Of a stretch of 64,000 nt of DNA, positions 23,344 through 35,245 are shown in pieces. The stretch is from Cinnamomum chago (lineage: Eukaryota; Streptophyta; Magnoliopsida; Laurales; Lauraceae), in NCBI GenBank assembly GCA_038049695.1, contig CP142458.1:42253501-42317500 (forward strand). The letters are read 5' to 3'. Numbering within the stretch: position 1 is the stretch's first letter; each line of letters opens with the position of its first letter. The notes under the pieces were generated by a model that saw nothing but the letters and a program-made list of their open reading frames with translations, was not told the DNA's origin and did no database searches. Position numbers and translations under genes: made by a program.

Positions 23344-24904
23344 ACTTGTCACGCCCCCAAAAGTGAAACCGGGGTTATGCGTGAGATTAGGGCCAATTAA
23401 AAACTTTTTCCAACATTAGTCAAATGTAACTTGCCCTAATCCTGTCCCATAGGATCGTAAGTCCGCGGTGAGGTATAAATATTTCCTCGGTAACTATAAA
23501 ACACAGCGGAACATCATAATTAAATAGATGGTACAATATAACATTTCAGAGTATGCACATCTTTCTTTCTATGATTTTTGTTTAGCAAAGGATAACAAAA
23601 GTACATTAATTAATGGCCTCTAACGAAACCTAAGCCAAAAGAGAATAAATACAAACTAACCAAAGTATGAAGGCACTCGTGTGCTGGTCATGACGACAAT
23701 ACCGTCGACACACAACTTGTACTCACCTTCAGGCTAAACTGCCTGAAGCGACGCCTCCACTTTCCCAAAGGTAAATATACTCGGTACCTATGCACCAAGA
23801 GTAGCATCATCAACACAACGGCTGGCAAGAAGATAGATATATAAATCACATAGATATGCAGTACTAAAGAGAGTGAACGATAAACATGATTATAAGATAT
23901 GCATAGTACTCCGATCGTAAGAGATACATTGCATTCGAATCATAAACGAACTATCAAAGTAGGCGATCCACATAAGCTAAACTATATCATCAATTGGGAT
24001 AAATCCCAACATCCAATATCCAGACAACTCGTAGCTCAAGTACTCCGGCTCCGCGAGCTCGAGTACTATCTTGCTCGAGGACGAACTAAACAGAACAGAA
24101 CAAAACAGAACAGAACAGAACATCTCGAGGAATATATAAATAACTCTCAGCTCAAGTAGCTCGGGCTCCGTGACTCTGGCTCTATCTTGCTTCGAGGTGG
24201 TATCGTGTTCTCCCACAGTCGGTGCCCCAACTGTGTTGAACGTTAACAGCTGAGTGGTGCCTGACACAAAGAATCCTAAACAAAGGTGAAGGGCTAGGTT
24301 TCTTGCGCGAACAAGATTCAATACCAATAGAGAACTACTTATTCCAAAACAAATCAAATCCCAAACCAATACCAATAGTAGTCCTCTCAAAGCTTGACAA
24401 TCAAAGCTCCCTAGCCTCAACACTCTAAACGAATAACGAAACGAACGAAACAAATACAAGGGGACCCTAAGTCCAACCTCTAAGTTCTCAAAGCAATCAT
24501 CTAATAAAGCAAAACAAATAGAACTAAAGAACATGCTCATCACATGTAGAAGATAGTACTCAAAGGTACCATTTGGAATCAAAGCGAATAAACAATCCAA
24601 TCCTAAGTAAAGTGTAAACCCTGAAGCATCGCACAACCTATTCAGTCAACGAAGGGGTTAGGGTTCGCGATACTCGGACGAATAATCTTCGTGCATAGAT
24701 TTAAAGAAGAGTATCCCGTTGTCCCGTACCATTCAAGATTGAACTAGGTTGAATCCCGATACAACCGAATCAACAGTAAAGAACGCCGGCTCAAGACGTC
24801 CTCACAATAAGTCAAATGAGTCCTAAAAAGGGTATCCAAAGGTTCCATCAAAGTCCACCCAACAATGGGGTAAAAATCCCTTCTCATAAGGAATTTATAG
24901 TTGG

Positions 24905-24974
24905 CTCGGTCGACTCTCGGTCGACTGTGCCCTGTTGTCTCGGTCGACCGACACACAGGTCTCGGTCGACCGAG
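24905..24974. repeat. Palindrome cassette, CGGTCGACCGA type (LTR3)
   Basis: Third identical copy of the 70-bp GTCGAC array. Confidence 0.85.
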
Positions 24975-25602
24975 AAGCCTGTGGAAACTGGGCAGTAGCT
25001 CTGTTCTGAGCTGAAATGGGACTTTTCCCATTTTCTACTTCTGAGACCTGATGAGTACAATATGGAGGGATAAAAATAACTTAATAACAACCTATAAACT
25101 ACTAATCAAGTCATCAAACTCTACATCCATTCCATTCAACTAATGAGTCATATTATCATGTTTTTCAACTATTAATGTATCAATTGAGCCAAGGTAATCT
25201 AAAACATGATTTTATCAAACAAATCAAGGTAGACAAGCATATCAAGTATTAATATAGCTATTGACTTGCCTTTGGTTGAAAGTGCACAAATCCACAAATC
25301 CTAGCTCCATAGTCCAACAAACCAAGCCTAAGGGATAAACAACAATTAAAACTAAATTAAATATAAAATTACTAAAAGGGAAGCTCTAAGCTACCAAACA
25401 CATTTCTACACCCAAAGTATATTAACCCAAACCTAAGGGGAATGAGAGCTTACCAAACAAATGGGTGGATGGAGTGGTGGCTTGCAAATTGGAGACGATT
25501 GAGCTTGCGGGGTCCACGCGGAGATGATAATGGTCATCGGAGATTATGGGGCCCACTTGATCAGTGGCCCACTAATTAGTGGTGATGTAGATCTTGGTGG
25601 TC

Positions 25603-26563
25603 CATTGACAAAAGGAGAGTGAAGATAGAAAGAAATAAAGAATGGAGAATAAAGAGAGAAAGAAACAGATATTGAATTAGAGAGAGAGAGTGTGGAATGG
25701 TGAGATGGGTGAGGGGAGAAAAGTCAACCCATGTGGACAGTGAGTGTAGTGAGAATTGAAATGGTGGAGTGGGATAGTCATGTTGGCAGCCATGGGAGAA
25801 AATAAAAACAATTAAAGAAAGAGAGGGAGAAATGGTGGAATGGGGGTGAGAAGTCAACGTGAGTGGAATGAGGTGAGGGAGAGGTGAGGTGAGATGAGAT
25901 GAGAGAAAATGAAATGAGATGATGAGAAAATGAGAGGGAATGAAATGGTGTGGGCTAAAATCGTTGGCAGCAAGAGGAATGAGAGAGAAAGAAAGGAAGA
26001 GAGAGAAACAAAGGAAGAGAGTAAGAGAGATAGAATGAGATGGGTGAGGGGCCCGATTCACATGGGCAGTGAGTGAAAAGGAAGGAAACAGAGAATGGAG
26101 AAAGGAATAGGGAGAAAGAAAGAGAGTAACAGTGAAGGGGAAAATCAGAGAGAAAAACAGAGCGAGAAAGAAATGGAGAAATAGAGAGAGAAGTGGAGTG
26201 GGCTGGTTCGCCGGAGATGGGGAGCTCGGCGACGGTGCAGGTGGGTCCGGCGGCGACGGTGATGGCGCCGGAACAGTGGGCGGCATGGCTGGGTGAGATG
26301 AGGGAGAAGAGAAAAGGGGCTGTGAGCTGGGAAGAGGGAGAGATAAGTGAGAGAAATGAAAGATGAGATGAGATGAGAAGAGATGGGAGAAGGAGAGGAG
26401 TCCGTCGGAGATGAGGGTGACCGGTGGCGGCGTGCTCGTTGTCCGACGAGGAGAGTGAGATGGAGAGAACGGGAGAGATGAGAGAAAGGGAGATGGGGGT
26501 TGCTGTGTTGGAGTGAAAGAGAGAGGGGAGTGGGTTCTGTGACCTAAAAGGGATTGGGGAAAT
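25603..26563 (+). other. Homopurine-rich tract in family C LTR3
   Basis: Identical to the tracts in LTR1 and LTR2. Confidence 0.8.
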
Positions 26564-27892
26564 GGGGATGGGGCTGCACGTGGGTTAAGGGGGTGGGGTT
26601 CACATGGGATGAGATGGGAATTAATAAAAATGGGTTTGGATGGGTACGGGTTAAGTCGGGTTTTGGGTTGGGTTCGAGGGTCCGGATCGAGGTGCAACAG
26701 AAGGATAAAGTCCGGGAAATTAGGTAATCTACCCGATGGTGCCAAAATCTCGAAAAGTGAAAAACTACTAAAAAGCCCTCGGAACTTTCCGGAAATATCG
26801 ACACACACCCCTACTGTACCCAAACGGGCTCGGATCTCAACCCAATTTCGCACACGCGACCCTAAAGATTAATCGGACCTGTTTGGCTTATAAACGAGCT
26901 TAATTAGCTAAAAACACAATTAACTAAGCTAATTACAACCTTGGAATTTCGGGATGTTACAGGCTGACCGCCAGGTGCGGGAAACATCCACTTTGTTCAG
27001 ATTTGAGCCATTTTTCCTCCTCAAAACCATTCTCCTCACTTCCATTTAATCCTTGCAACAAACTGAGCTAAAAGCTCCTCCAATGCATCTATCTACACTT
27101 CTCCACAACTCCAATATGGGTTCATTCCATCACTTCCTCCATCAACATCAAATCCCATACAAAGAAAGAAAGAAAGAAACCATTTCACAATAGGGTACAT
27201 TTGGTACAAACAAGAAGGAAATAATTGTCATTCACCAATACACTTATAAGCCATAAATGCACTACCAAACTCTATCATGAACATTCATTTCAAACCAATG
27301 CAATAAATAGGCATGAGTGGAAAATACCAAAATCATTGAAAGCTTATAAAAATCAAATCATCCACTTGCCTTAGGTCTTCTAATAAGCAAATCAAGCTCT
27401 AATACTCTTCCAAGCCAAAGATTCAAGCTATGAACAAAATCCCCAAAACAAACAAACCCTAAAATAGTCAAACAATGAAATAGAAAGGAAACCTTGCAAT
27501 GATGAAGATGAAGCTTCTCTAGGGCTAGAAGAATACAAATCTAGAAGAAGGGAAGGATTACTCACTTGTAGGGTCCTCTAATGGTAAGAGTAAGCTCAAT
27601 GAAGATCTTGGAATGGAGGGTTTTCTTCACAAATGGTATCAATGGAGAGCTAAGGTGATGAGGAAGAAGATGATGATCTCCATTTTGATGTTGGTGCTAG
27701 ATTAGTAGGAGATTGAGATGGAGAGAGAGCAAGAAGAAGAAGAGAAAAGTTGCCAAACAAACCCTAGGTTCTTTTGTGCTGAAAAAATGGAATGAGGAAG
27801 ATGGGTTCCCCTTTATATAAGCAAATGGAAATGGGTCCCACAGCTAAAGACATTCAAGGGCTAAAAGCTTAGCTTTTGGGGCTTCTAATGAA

Positions 27893-27923
27893 TTCGACGA
27901 AGAAGAGAAAAGTGATCGTCGAA
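27893..27923 (-). promoter_or_regulatory. Conserved U3 inverted repeat (copy A2)
   Basis: TTCGACGA at 27893-27900 faces TCGTCGAA at 27916-27923. On the minus strand it lies upstream of a TATATAAAGG-like sequence near 27815-27822, about 70-100 bp away as in A3. Confidence 0.6.
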
Positions 27924-28568
27924 ATATCTAGTTTCCAAAAAGTATATTTCGCGGGTTTCGGGAATATCAAGTTTTGGGTACAGATATTGTGCACAATGAC
28001 TGTTTTGCCCTCAAGGCTATGAAATCGGGTTTCGGGATCTCGAACGGGGACGGGATCAATGTGAGAACCCGACCTCTAATCTCTTCGATTAGTGTTGTTT
28101 TGTTTGTGGATTAGTCCTTTTAGTGGGATTAGTAGTTGTTGGGTTGAGTTTGTGAGCTAGAAGGGTTTTTCTTCTAGTTTTGGGCTTTTGAGTGCTTTGG
28201 TAGCGTGTGGGGCCCTTTGGGGGTTCCCTTTTCGGCTTTGTATTTACTTGTGAGATTTTCCCGATTTGTTTCGTATTGTGTTTTTGGCCCGTTGCATTCA
28301 TCTTGAGGAATCCTACAACTTTCATGTTGATCCCATATCCATTTGAGAACCCGAAAACCGATTTCTTGGCCTTGAGGGCAAAACAGTCTTTTCACACCAA
28401 ATCTGTCCATTAATTTCGAAAATTTCAGAATTTGGCAAAATTAGACTTTTTGGAAAGTAGATTTTTCGCTGATGAATTTTGTCTTCTTCGTCGTTTTCAT
28501 CCGGGGCCCAGAAACTTGTGTTTTTCCTTTGAGAAGTTTAAGTGAGGTGGGGCCCACACCCACCCCTT

Positions 28569-28576
28569 TATAAAAT
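28569..28576 (+). promoter_or_regulatory. TATA box of family B LTR
   Basis: TATAAAAT in the position matching the family A TATA region, followed by an A/C-rich start region. The inverted repeat upstream (about 28465-28493) is degenerate in this copy. Confidence 0.6.
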
Positions 28577-29600
28577 GGGTTCTTTCTCCTTCCTCTTCAT
28601 CCTTTTCCCTGCAACGGTTCCAGCAAGAGCTGGAACCACTCCTCTCTCAGCCACTCTCTCTCTCTCCTCTTTCCCTTGGCTTCTCTTGATTGTAAATGGA
28701 GATTTGATCTCCTCATCATCTTCCATACCTTCCAAGCTTTCCAAAGATGTTATTTTCATGGATTTTGAGCAAAGGCAACTTCTCTTTTCAAGCTCTTCTT
28801 CTTGGTTCAAGGCTTTAAAGGTTAGCATTTGGTCTCTTTCTTTTAATCTTTGTTTTCCCAAACCATTTGGAGTATTTTTATCTTCCATTCATGGATTTTC
28901 ATTGAGGTTTGCAATGGATTGGATTTTCTAGGGTTTTCATGGGAAAATTTGGGGGTTTTGGTGGGTTTGGAGCTAGAGACTTCTTTGAGGCTTTTGTGGA
29001 GTGATTTGTGCATCTTCTTAACCCAAGGCAAGTGGATGAATGGATGTTTTTAATGTTATCAAAGCTTTATGAGAAAATCCCAAGTTTATTTCTTGTTTTT
29101 GATCATTGAATACATGCTTGCACATATGCCCCTTGTCACATATATATGGATTTCGAAATTTGCACATTAATGGTGGTTTCTATCTTGTTAATCTCTTGGA
29201 GAGGTATGCATTTCAATTGATCAAGTTTACTCATATGGTTTTATAGAAATGTGGTTGATTTTATTGTTTCTCCCTACATGTTTATTTATTACTTGGACTT
29301 GAAATGAATGCTCATGAAGAGCCTTGATAGTACATTTATTGTCATAGATATGTGATGGTTCATAGCCTTAATTCCTCTTGTTTTGTCCCAATTATATCTT
29401 ATGTGAAATGGTTTCATTCTTGCTTTCCTTGGATTGAGTGTGATGTTGATGGAGGGGAATGTGATGGAGGTTGTGAAACATTTGATGGTATTTGAATCAA
29501 GTTTTAGACTCCTCATTTGATGTGTAAGAAGGGCTAGAGAAATGTTGTAAAAAGGAAGGAAAGAGGGCAGCTGAACTGGTCCGGAATGCATTTCTGGACC

Positions 29601-29787
29601 GTTCGCTCGAGCGACCGTGACCGTTCGCTCGAGCGACCAGTCCAGAAACGAATTCGAGAATTCCAGTAGCTAGTTCGCTCGACCACATTTAAATATTCGC
29701 TCGAACGATGAGTTCGCTCGAGCGAACTGTCAGGTTCGCTCGAACGATGAGTTCGCTCGAGCGAACTGTCAGGTTCGCTCGAGCGAT
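29601..29787. repeat. Palindrome cassette, GTTCGCTCGAGCGAAC type
   Basis: About eight copies of GTTCGCTCGAGCGA or close variants (GAACGA, GACC ends) in 187 bp. Several form the full 16-bp palindrome GTTCGCTCGAGCGAAC. It ends about 60 bp before the shared LTR block beginning near 29853, the same relation as the CGATCGATCG cassette in A1. Confidence 0.87.
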
Positions 29788-30483
29788 GCGGTCTGCCTGA
29801 ACTGTTTCAAATGCACTGGGCAGTCCAGTGGGTTTTGAGGTTTATTTTCTTCGTGGACCTTGGCTAACCTCCTCGAACTCACTCGACCATATGTGAGAGC
29901 GTCTTGAGCCGATGCTCTTCACGGTTGGTTCGGTAGCATCGAAGTTCAATCCATTTCAATCTTGAACGGGATGGAACGACGCGATATCTTCGTTATATCT
30001 AAACACAAGTCTTTCCCTTGGTTATCGCGAATTCTATTCCTTTCGGTGACTGAATAGGTTGCTCGATGTTTTCGAATTAATGTCATACCTAGGATGGACC
30101 GGTTATAATCTTGATCTTGCTATTGTAACATCTAGTACTACCCATAAGCTCATGTTAAATTTTAGAAGTAGTAAAAGTGCATAAGGAGCCCGGAATGTCT
30201 TCAAACTCAAGGAGTACCAAATAATTGTTATAATCGACATACGGGACCCCTATTCACTTAAGTAGATCTTGCAATCAATATTCTTCCCGAAATGGTATAG
30301 TGCATTATATTTCCTCATTTCCCGCGATTTGCATCACATGATATGAAATGAAAGTGTGCCCTTGAGCACCCCGTTTTACCCGTTTATTTATTGTACTTGA
30401 TTTACTTGTTTCCCCGAAAGCATTGGAGTTACTTTAGTAACAGTTATTGTCCCGAAATGCATTGCCCGAGATGAAATGACAGT

Positions 30484-30555
30484 GTGCCCTTGAGCACCCC
30501 CGTTTACCCGTTTATTTACGTGCCCTTGAGCACCCCCGTTTACCCGTTTATTTAC
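30484..30555 (+). repeat. 36-bp tandem duplication in B1
   Basis: Two direct copies (30484-30519, 30520-30555) of a unit starting GTGCCCTTGAGCACCCC. The unit itself contains the inverted repeat GTGC...GCAC. A third diverged copy lies upstream near 30355. Confidence 0.85.
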
Positions 30556-31029
30556 TGTACTTGATTACTTGATATGTCTCGATTGGTTTTATCCTATGAG
30601 TCGGCATCACTAAGCTTGGATACCTTGCCAGTCTGATCCACTGACTTGGAAATCCCTCTCCCGTCCCGCCAGCTGCAGTTTGGATCCCGATACCCGGTTA
30701 TTGCCGTGGTCCCGTCCCGATACCCGGTTCGCTACCGTGGTCCCGTTCCCGTATATTTATTATTGTATATGATTTACGTTGAGTCTCCTCACCTTGTGTG
30801 ACTGAGACCAACGTCCCGCTCTTGTCACTTCGGTGATAGAGGACTTAGCTTCTTGTGATTGCCATCTTGCCAGTTCCCGATTCCTTGGACACCCGATATG
30901 GTTTATATTGCTTACTTGTTTTCAGATAAATGATTCATTGCTTTTATGAAAGTTGTTATTTAGATAAGTGTTAATGCTCTCTATTGTAAATTCAGTCACT
31001 ATTATATTGTTTTATGTCCTTTGCACACG

Positions 31030-31590
31030 TACATGTTTTACATGAATGCCGGTTGGGTAAATACCCGTGCTTTTACATATGTTTCAAACGATAAATGATT
31101 TTGCTAGATTTATATGATTACACGTGTTTTAAGGGAATACCCGAATTGTTAAATACCCGTGCCTTGTTTTAAAGGACATTTGGTTTGTCGGATATCTATG
31201 TTTATACCTGTTTTTAAATGAATACCCGAATTGTTAAATACCCATGCTTTGAAATAGGTTTCAAATGACAATTGTTTTGCCAGATTCCTACGTTTATACC
31301 TATTTTACATGATACCCGATTTGTTTAAATATCCATACTTTGGAATAGGTTTAAATGAACATTAGTCTCGTTGAATCTCTTTGGTTACACCTGTTTTAAA
31401 CGATACCCGATTTATTAAATATCCATATTTCTACATAGGTTTCAAATGGACATTGGTTTTGCTAGACTGTTATGGATACCTGATTTGTTGTATACTTGTG
31501 TTTTACTTAAGTTTCAAATGAACGTTTGTTTTGTCAAACCACTATATTTATACATGTTTTATTAGATGTTCATGTTTTGCCCGTGCTTGA
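31030..31590 (+). repeat. Degenerate ~95-bp tandem array in B1
   Basis: Five to six diverged units, each with a TTTCAAATGA...TTTGCC.GA segment, then TTTATACCTGTTTT and ATACCCGA.TTGTTAAATA. A shorter inverted version of three to four units lies at about 44985-45300 in the mosaic LTR, so copy number varies between LTRs. Confidence 0.7.
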
Positions 31591-33065
31591 AATGAATACA
31601 AGTTTTCCCCGAGATTCCCGACTTTGCACCCGTTTAATTATATACAGTACTTGATCGATTAGCATGATTTATTATATGTTTTATTCTTTAGTATAATTGT
31701 GATCTTTTCATCCACCTGCCAGACCGTCGTGTCTGACCCGCTACTTTTGGTACTCAGGTTCAGATTTCTTCGCCCCGAGTTGAGTGCTTTTGTTGGCTGT
31801 AGAGCCATGCTTTGCAGGTTAGTTTGTCGGTTATGTCATGTAGACATTGAGCTTGACATCGGAGCTACGTCACATTTGGGTAGTGGTTTATAGCTTCTTG
31901 TTGTATGGCTTTTGTTAGCCTTTTCCTTGGGATTCTTAATTAATGTACATTGATAATTGTAACTTGAATATATTTGGGAATGTAATATCCTGTTACTGTC
32001 AGCTCTGTAATTTATTGTGATGGTTACTACAGTCTGATATGATTCTTGATATAATAGCTATGGGCTAAAGGTTGAGTGCGACGCGGAATCCGATGGCCAC
32101 GGACTTCGGGTCGCAACGCCACAAATGCTTCCGCAAAAATATTCAGAATGTGTTGTCTTCACACACGCGGATCTTGGGAGAAGTAAAATACATTTATGCT
32201 TAATCCCATCTCCCGCCCCCGAGGTTTCGGTTCGGGGGCGTGACAATCAACATGAAAGTTGTATGGATTAACAATACCAATAAAACGAGATTAAAACAAT
32301 GAATGCAAAATCTTCGATAAATCCTCAAGCGCATGCAAGGTCATAAAAAGGAACCCCAAAGGCCCCACTAATCACAAAGCAATCAAAATTCCCCAAAACT
32401 ATTTCAAAAGCTATTCCAAACCCAACTTAGTCAAAGACTACTAATCACGCTTAAGACTAACATACAACTTAATTAACACTAATCGAGTTTACTCGGGACG
32501 GGGTCTTACACTTAGTCCAATCAATTAAATAAATGGACAATCAAACCTGTGCATCATACTAAGAAATATATCATAGCAAGCCCATAATTAGTTATAGTGA
32601 CATCATCGAAAGTAGTTTAAGTTTTACAATCCCATCATAAAAGAATAAAAGCCAATAAAGGCTACAAACAAGTTTCCCAAAATAACAACATCTTTCCCCA
32701 AAAGTGATTCGAATTCATGACCCAACCCGACATCTAGATGACATCGTTGGGCTGCCACTCTCGTCCAACCGGCTCACCTGCTTCCTCCTCTTGCTCCGCC
32801 TCAAAGGGAGCAGGGTTGAGATCTGGCACCAAACAAGGGAGTATCAAACACGACGGTCTGGCAAGCAAATAAACAAATAAAGGGGAAGTAATAATAACAT
32901 AAATTTATAAGATGTTTGAAAGTCTAAACAATGAATATCTATGAAAAAGAGAAATAATTTCCAAATCATGGGTAACTTAAAGGAACATAACAAAACTGAG
33001 TAAAAATATTGGCATTCCACATTTAGCTATATTCTCCTATTACCGAAGTAACAACAGCAGACAGA

Positions 33066-33286
33066 AACCGTTGCCACTACCCGTGGGACCGGAAAAACAG
33101 AGTCGTTGCCACATAAAGTGGGACAGAATACAGAATCGTTGCCACTACCCGTGGGACCGGAATAGACCGTTACCACTACCCGTGGGACTGGAATAGAACC
33201 ATTGCCATTACCCGTGGGACCGAAATAGAACTGTTGCCACTACCCGTGGGACCGGAATAGAACCGTTGCCATGGCCGGAACAGATA
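33066..33286. repeat. Minisatellite in outer gypsy right LTR
   Basis: Six to seven units of about 36 bp around CCGTTGCCACTACCCGTGGG and ACCGGAATAGA, with small indels. Related single units occur in family A LTRs near the GCTACCCGGTTATTACCGTGG sequence. Confidence 0.8.
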
Positions 33287-33863
33287 GAATCCAAACTGTA
33301 GTTGGCAAATAATTTTAAGATCCCAAGCCGGGTGATCAGCCTAACTAGGTGATCTAAACTTAGTGGTGCCATTCAAAACCAAAACCTGAATCGATACAAA
33401 TCAAATCATAGTAATACATTTCCAAAATCGATAAAAGGAGCTACTCCAGACAAATACATACTGACAAATTCGAACGAATCAGATGAGTAGCCTTACCGAT
33501 ATTTCCGAATGTGGCAAACCACTCAAATCTATTTCAAAACAATTTGTAGAAAGTATACAAATTTTCTTAACTTGGAATGAATTAATGTATAGTGGTTTAA
33601 TGGCTTACCACGGGTCGTCTTGACCTACACTTAGTCCCTTAATGTCGATAATATATGCGGAGCTTGGTGCCACTGAAGATCTCCGACAATTATGGATATA
33701 AAGTGTGTATTAAGACTTAATTAAATTTTCCGGGTAATTCTAACATCAAACAACTCCATCATTTTCCCATTTAAATTTCACGATTTAAGGTAATTCGATT
33801 CAATGTATACATCTCATACTACTATGCTTCAATAGGGTTTAAATGGGCTTAAAATTATGGGGA

Positions 33864-34091
33864 AATGGGCTAGAAAGAGGGACTGAAATGGGCTGGAAAA
33901 CAACCCAGAAATTGGGTCTGAAAACAACCCTGAAATGGGTTGCAAAACAGCCCAGAAATTAGGCCTGAAAACTGCCCAGAAATTGGGCCTGAAATCAGTC
34001 TGAAAACTACCCAGAAATTGGGCCTGAAATCAACCTGAAAACTGCCCAGAAAACGGGCTTCTAATCAGCCTAGAAATGAAACCTGAAACAG
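33864..34091. repeat. Short tandem repeat around CCCAGAAATTGGGC
   Basis: Seven to eight irregular units of 22-36 bp, core GCCCAGAAATTGGGCCTGAAA. The core GCCCA...TGGGC is itself self-complementary. It directly precedes the CTCGAG cassette. Confidence 0.75.
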
Positions 34092-34103
34092 GGGCTAGGC
34101 CCA

Positions 34104-34236
34104 CTCGAGCGGTGATGGGTCCGCTCGAGCGAGGCCCATCCAGAAGCTGGGTCGCTCAAACGGCCCAAGGCCTGCTCGAGCGGCCAGCTCTCTGGCTGGG
34201 CTGCTGCCAGGCAGAGCCTGGTTCGCTCGAGCGGCC
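34104..34236. repeat. Palindrome cassette, CCGCTCGAGCGG type
   Basis: Five occurrences of (C/T)CGCTCGAGCG(G/A) or one-base variants within 133 bp of the outer gypsy right LTR. In sense it lies about 0.9-1.0 kb downstream of the TATA-like position near 35130. Confidence 0.83.
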
Positions 34237-35216
34237 CTGGGCTCTACACGCCCAGTTTCAATGCAGGTTTTCCTACACTAATTTTTTTCCTCTTTGTTTG
34301 AATCTTTTTCCCTTCTTCTTCAATTCTTTAAATGTCTATCAACCCTTCTAATCACCTGATGAGCTCCCCTTAGTAACCAACACAACCACCAAAATCCATT
34401 CCAGAAGTCCATTCCAATTAATGTTTCGAACAGGGTATGACATAGGAATGCAGAAATTTGAAAGAGAGCCCTTCTCCAACATAGGAAAACCCCAACAACC
34501 ATGATATACATATACTGTAAAAACCATAGATCCCTGCATGAAATCATAGGTAAACTAACCCAAAATCCTTGCTAATCACAGTCCTCTAACTCAAGAAAAT
34601 AGTTACTAAAATGGCAAATTCATAAAAAAAAAAACCATTTCATTTGCATGCATTATCAATCTAGTTTATTCACTTGCCTCAAGTCAAGATGGGTCTCAAA
34701 TATACTCCAAATAACTCCTACACAATCAGCTGTAGACCTACGCCAAAACCCATGGAAGAACCCATTTCAAAAATCCACAAAAATCTGAAAAACAATGGAG
34801 TTCTGCATGAAAACCCTTGCATGAATGAAAAAGAGTTCTAAAGGGTCCATTAAAACTAGAAATTCGAAGACGAAGCCATTGCTAACCTTTGAAGAGCTTT
34901 AAACAAAGAGAAGAGCTTGGAGAAGATGATGAACCCAGCTGAAAATCCTCAAAAATAGTATCAATAGGAAGCTAAGAGGAAGGGGAAGAGATTGGTGAAA
35001 TTTTCCCTCCAAATGGCTTTCAAGAAGGGTACATTCAAGAGGAGAGAAGGTGGCTGGAAATGGAGGAGGAAGAAGACTATTCTTCAGCTGAGTTATAGGA
35101 AAATGAAAAGAAGAAGAGCCCAACGTGGGTTTATGAGTTTAAGTTGAGAAAGTGGGCCTTAATGGCCCTCAAATTTTCACATAGCTGGATCTATCCTTTG
35201 TGGGTCCCGAATGAGA

Positions 35217-35245
35217 TCGACGAAGAAGACAAAGTTGGTCGTCGA
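35217..35245 (-). promoter_or_regulatory. Conserved U3 inverted repeat in right LTR of outer gypsy
   Basis: TCGACGA (35217-35223) and TCGTCGA (35239-35245), matching 3238-3266 of the left LTR. The TATA-like CATAAAC sequence lies about 85 bp further in sense. Confidence 0.55.

Larger units (their letters stand above)
21298..23346 (-). mobile_element. Family C internal region, second copy
   Basis: 2,049 bp, apparently identical to 15634-17682, including the polypurine tract (21298-21311), scrambled pol and primer site (23332-23343). Equal length and lack of visible divergence indicate that the duplication is young. Confidence 0.93.
12018..26961 (-). mobile_element. Family C triple-LTR array (LTR-internal-LTR-internal-LTR)
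   Basis: Three LTRs (12018-15633, 17683-21297, 23347-26961) alternate with two 2,049-bp internal regions (15634-17682, 21298-23346). The repeat period is 5,664-5,665 bp. The whole 14,944-bp array is bounded by one target duplication GGCTG (12013-12017, 26962-26966). Read on the minus strand, each LTR starts TGTAACATCCCGAAATTCC and ends GGGGGCGTGACA. The initiator tRNA-Met primer site and polypurine tract are in the right places. LTR2 and LTR3 look identical; I saw only two differences in LTR1 (one substitution, one indel). The internal regions contain only scrambled pol remnants, so mobility must have depended on proteins from elsewhere. Confidence 0.95.
23347..26961 (-). repeat. Family C LTR3 (5'-most in sense)
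   Basis: 3,615 bp, ending GGGATGTTACA, followed by target duplication GGCTG and resumed family A LTR sequence. Contains cassette 24905-24974, TATA candidate 24893-24899 and purine tract about 25603-26563. Confidence 0.95.
28060..32245 (+). mobile_element. Solo LTR, gypsy family B (copy B1)
   Basis: 4,186 bp from TGTGAGAACCCGACC to GGGGGCGTGACA with target duplication ATCAA (28055-28059, 32246-32250), inserted in A2. The first kilobase is related to family A (shared U3 motifs and first-exon-like block). The distal part is B-specific, with a 36-bp duplication (30484-30555) and a degenerate tandem array (about 31030-31590). It carries a TATA box at 28569 and a CTCGAG cassette at 29601-29787. 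Open frames inside are short and unrecognised. A very long LTR without internal region indicates solo LTR formation. Confidence 0.94.
10139..32510 (-). mobile_element. Solo LTR, gypsy family A (copy A2), with two nested insertions
   Basis: Minus orientation, between TGTCGTGACCCCGG at 10139 and GGGGTCTTACA at 32510, with target duplication CTTAG at 10134-10138 and 32511-32515. Its own sequence is 10139-12017, 26967-28059 and 32251-32510, about 3.2 kb. Family C (12018-26961) and family B (28060-32245) are inserted in it. It aligns with A3 (51871-54865), including the GCGGTTAGCC cassette. Confidence 0.92.

Noticed and set aside
12018..26961. Segmental duplication or satellite of host DNA with 5.66-kb period
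   Set aside because: Units have LTR ends, primer site, polypurine tract and one flanking target duplication, so a retrotransposon array explains them fully.
28542..28931. 129-residue frame at the start of the family B transcript region
   Set aside because: It begins at the TATA region and has low-complexity Ser/Phe content. No counterpart frame is kept in related LTRs, so coding is unsupported.
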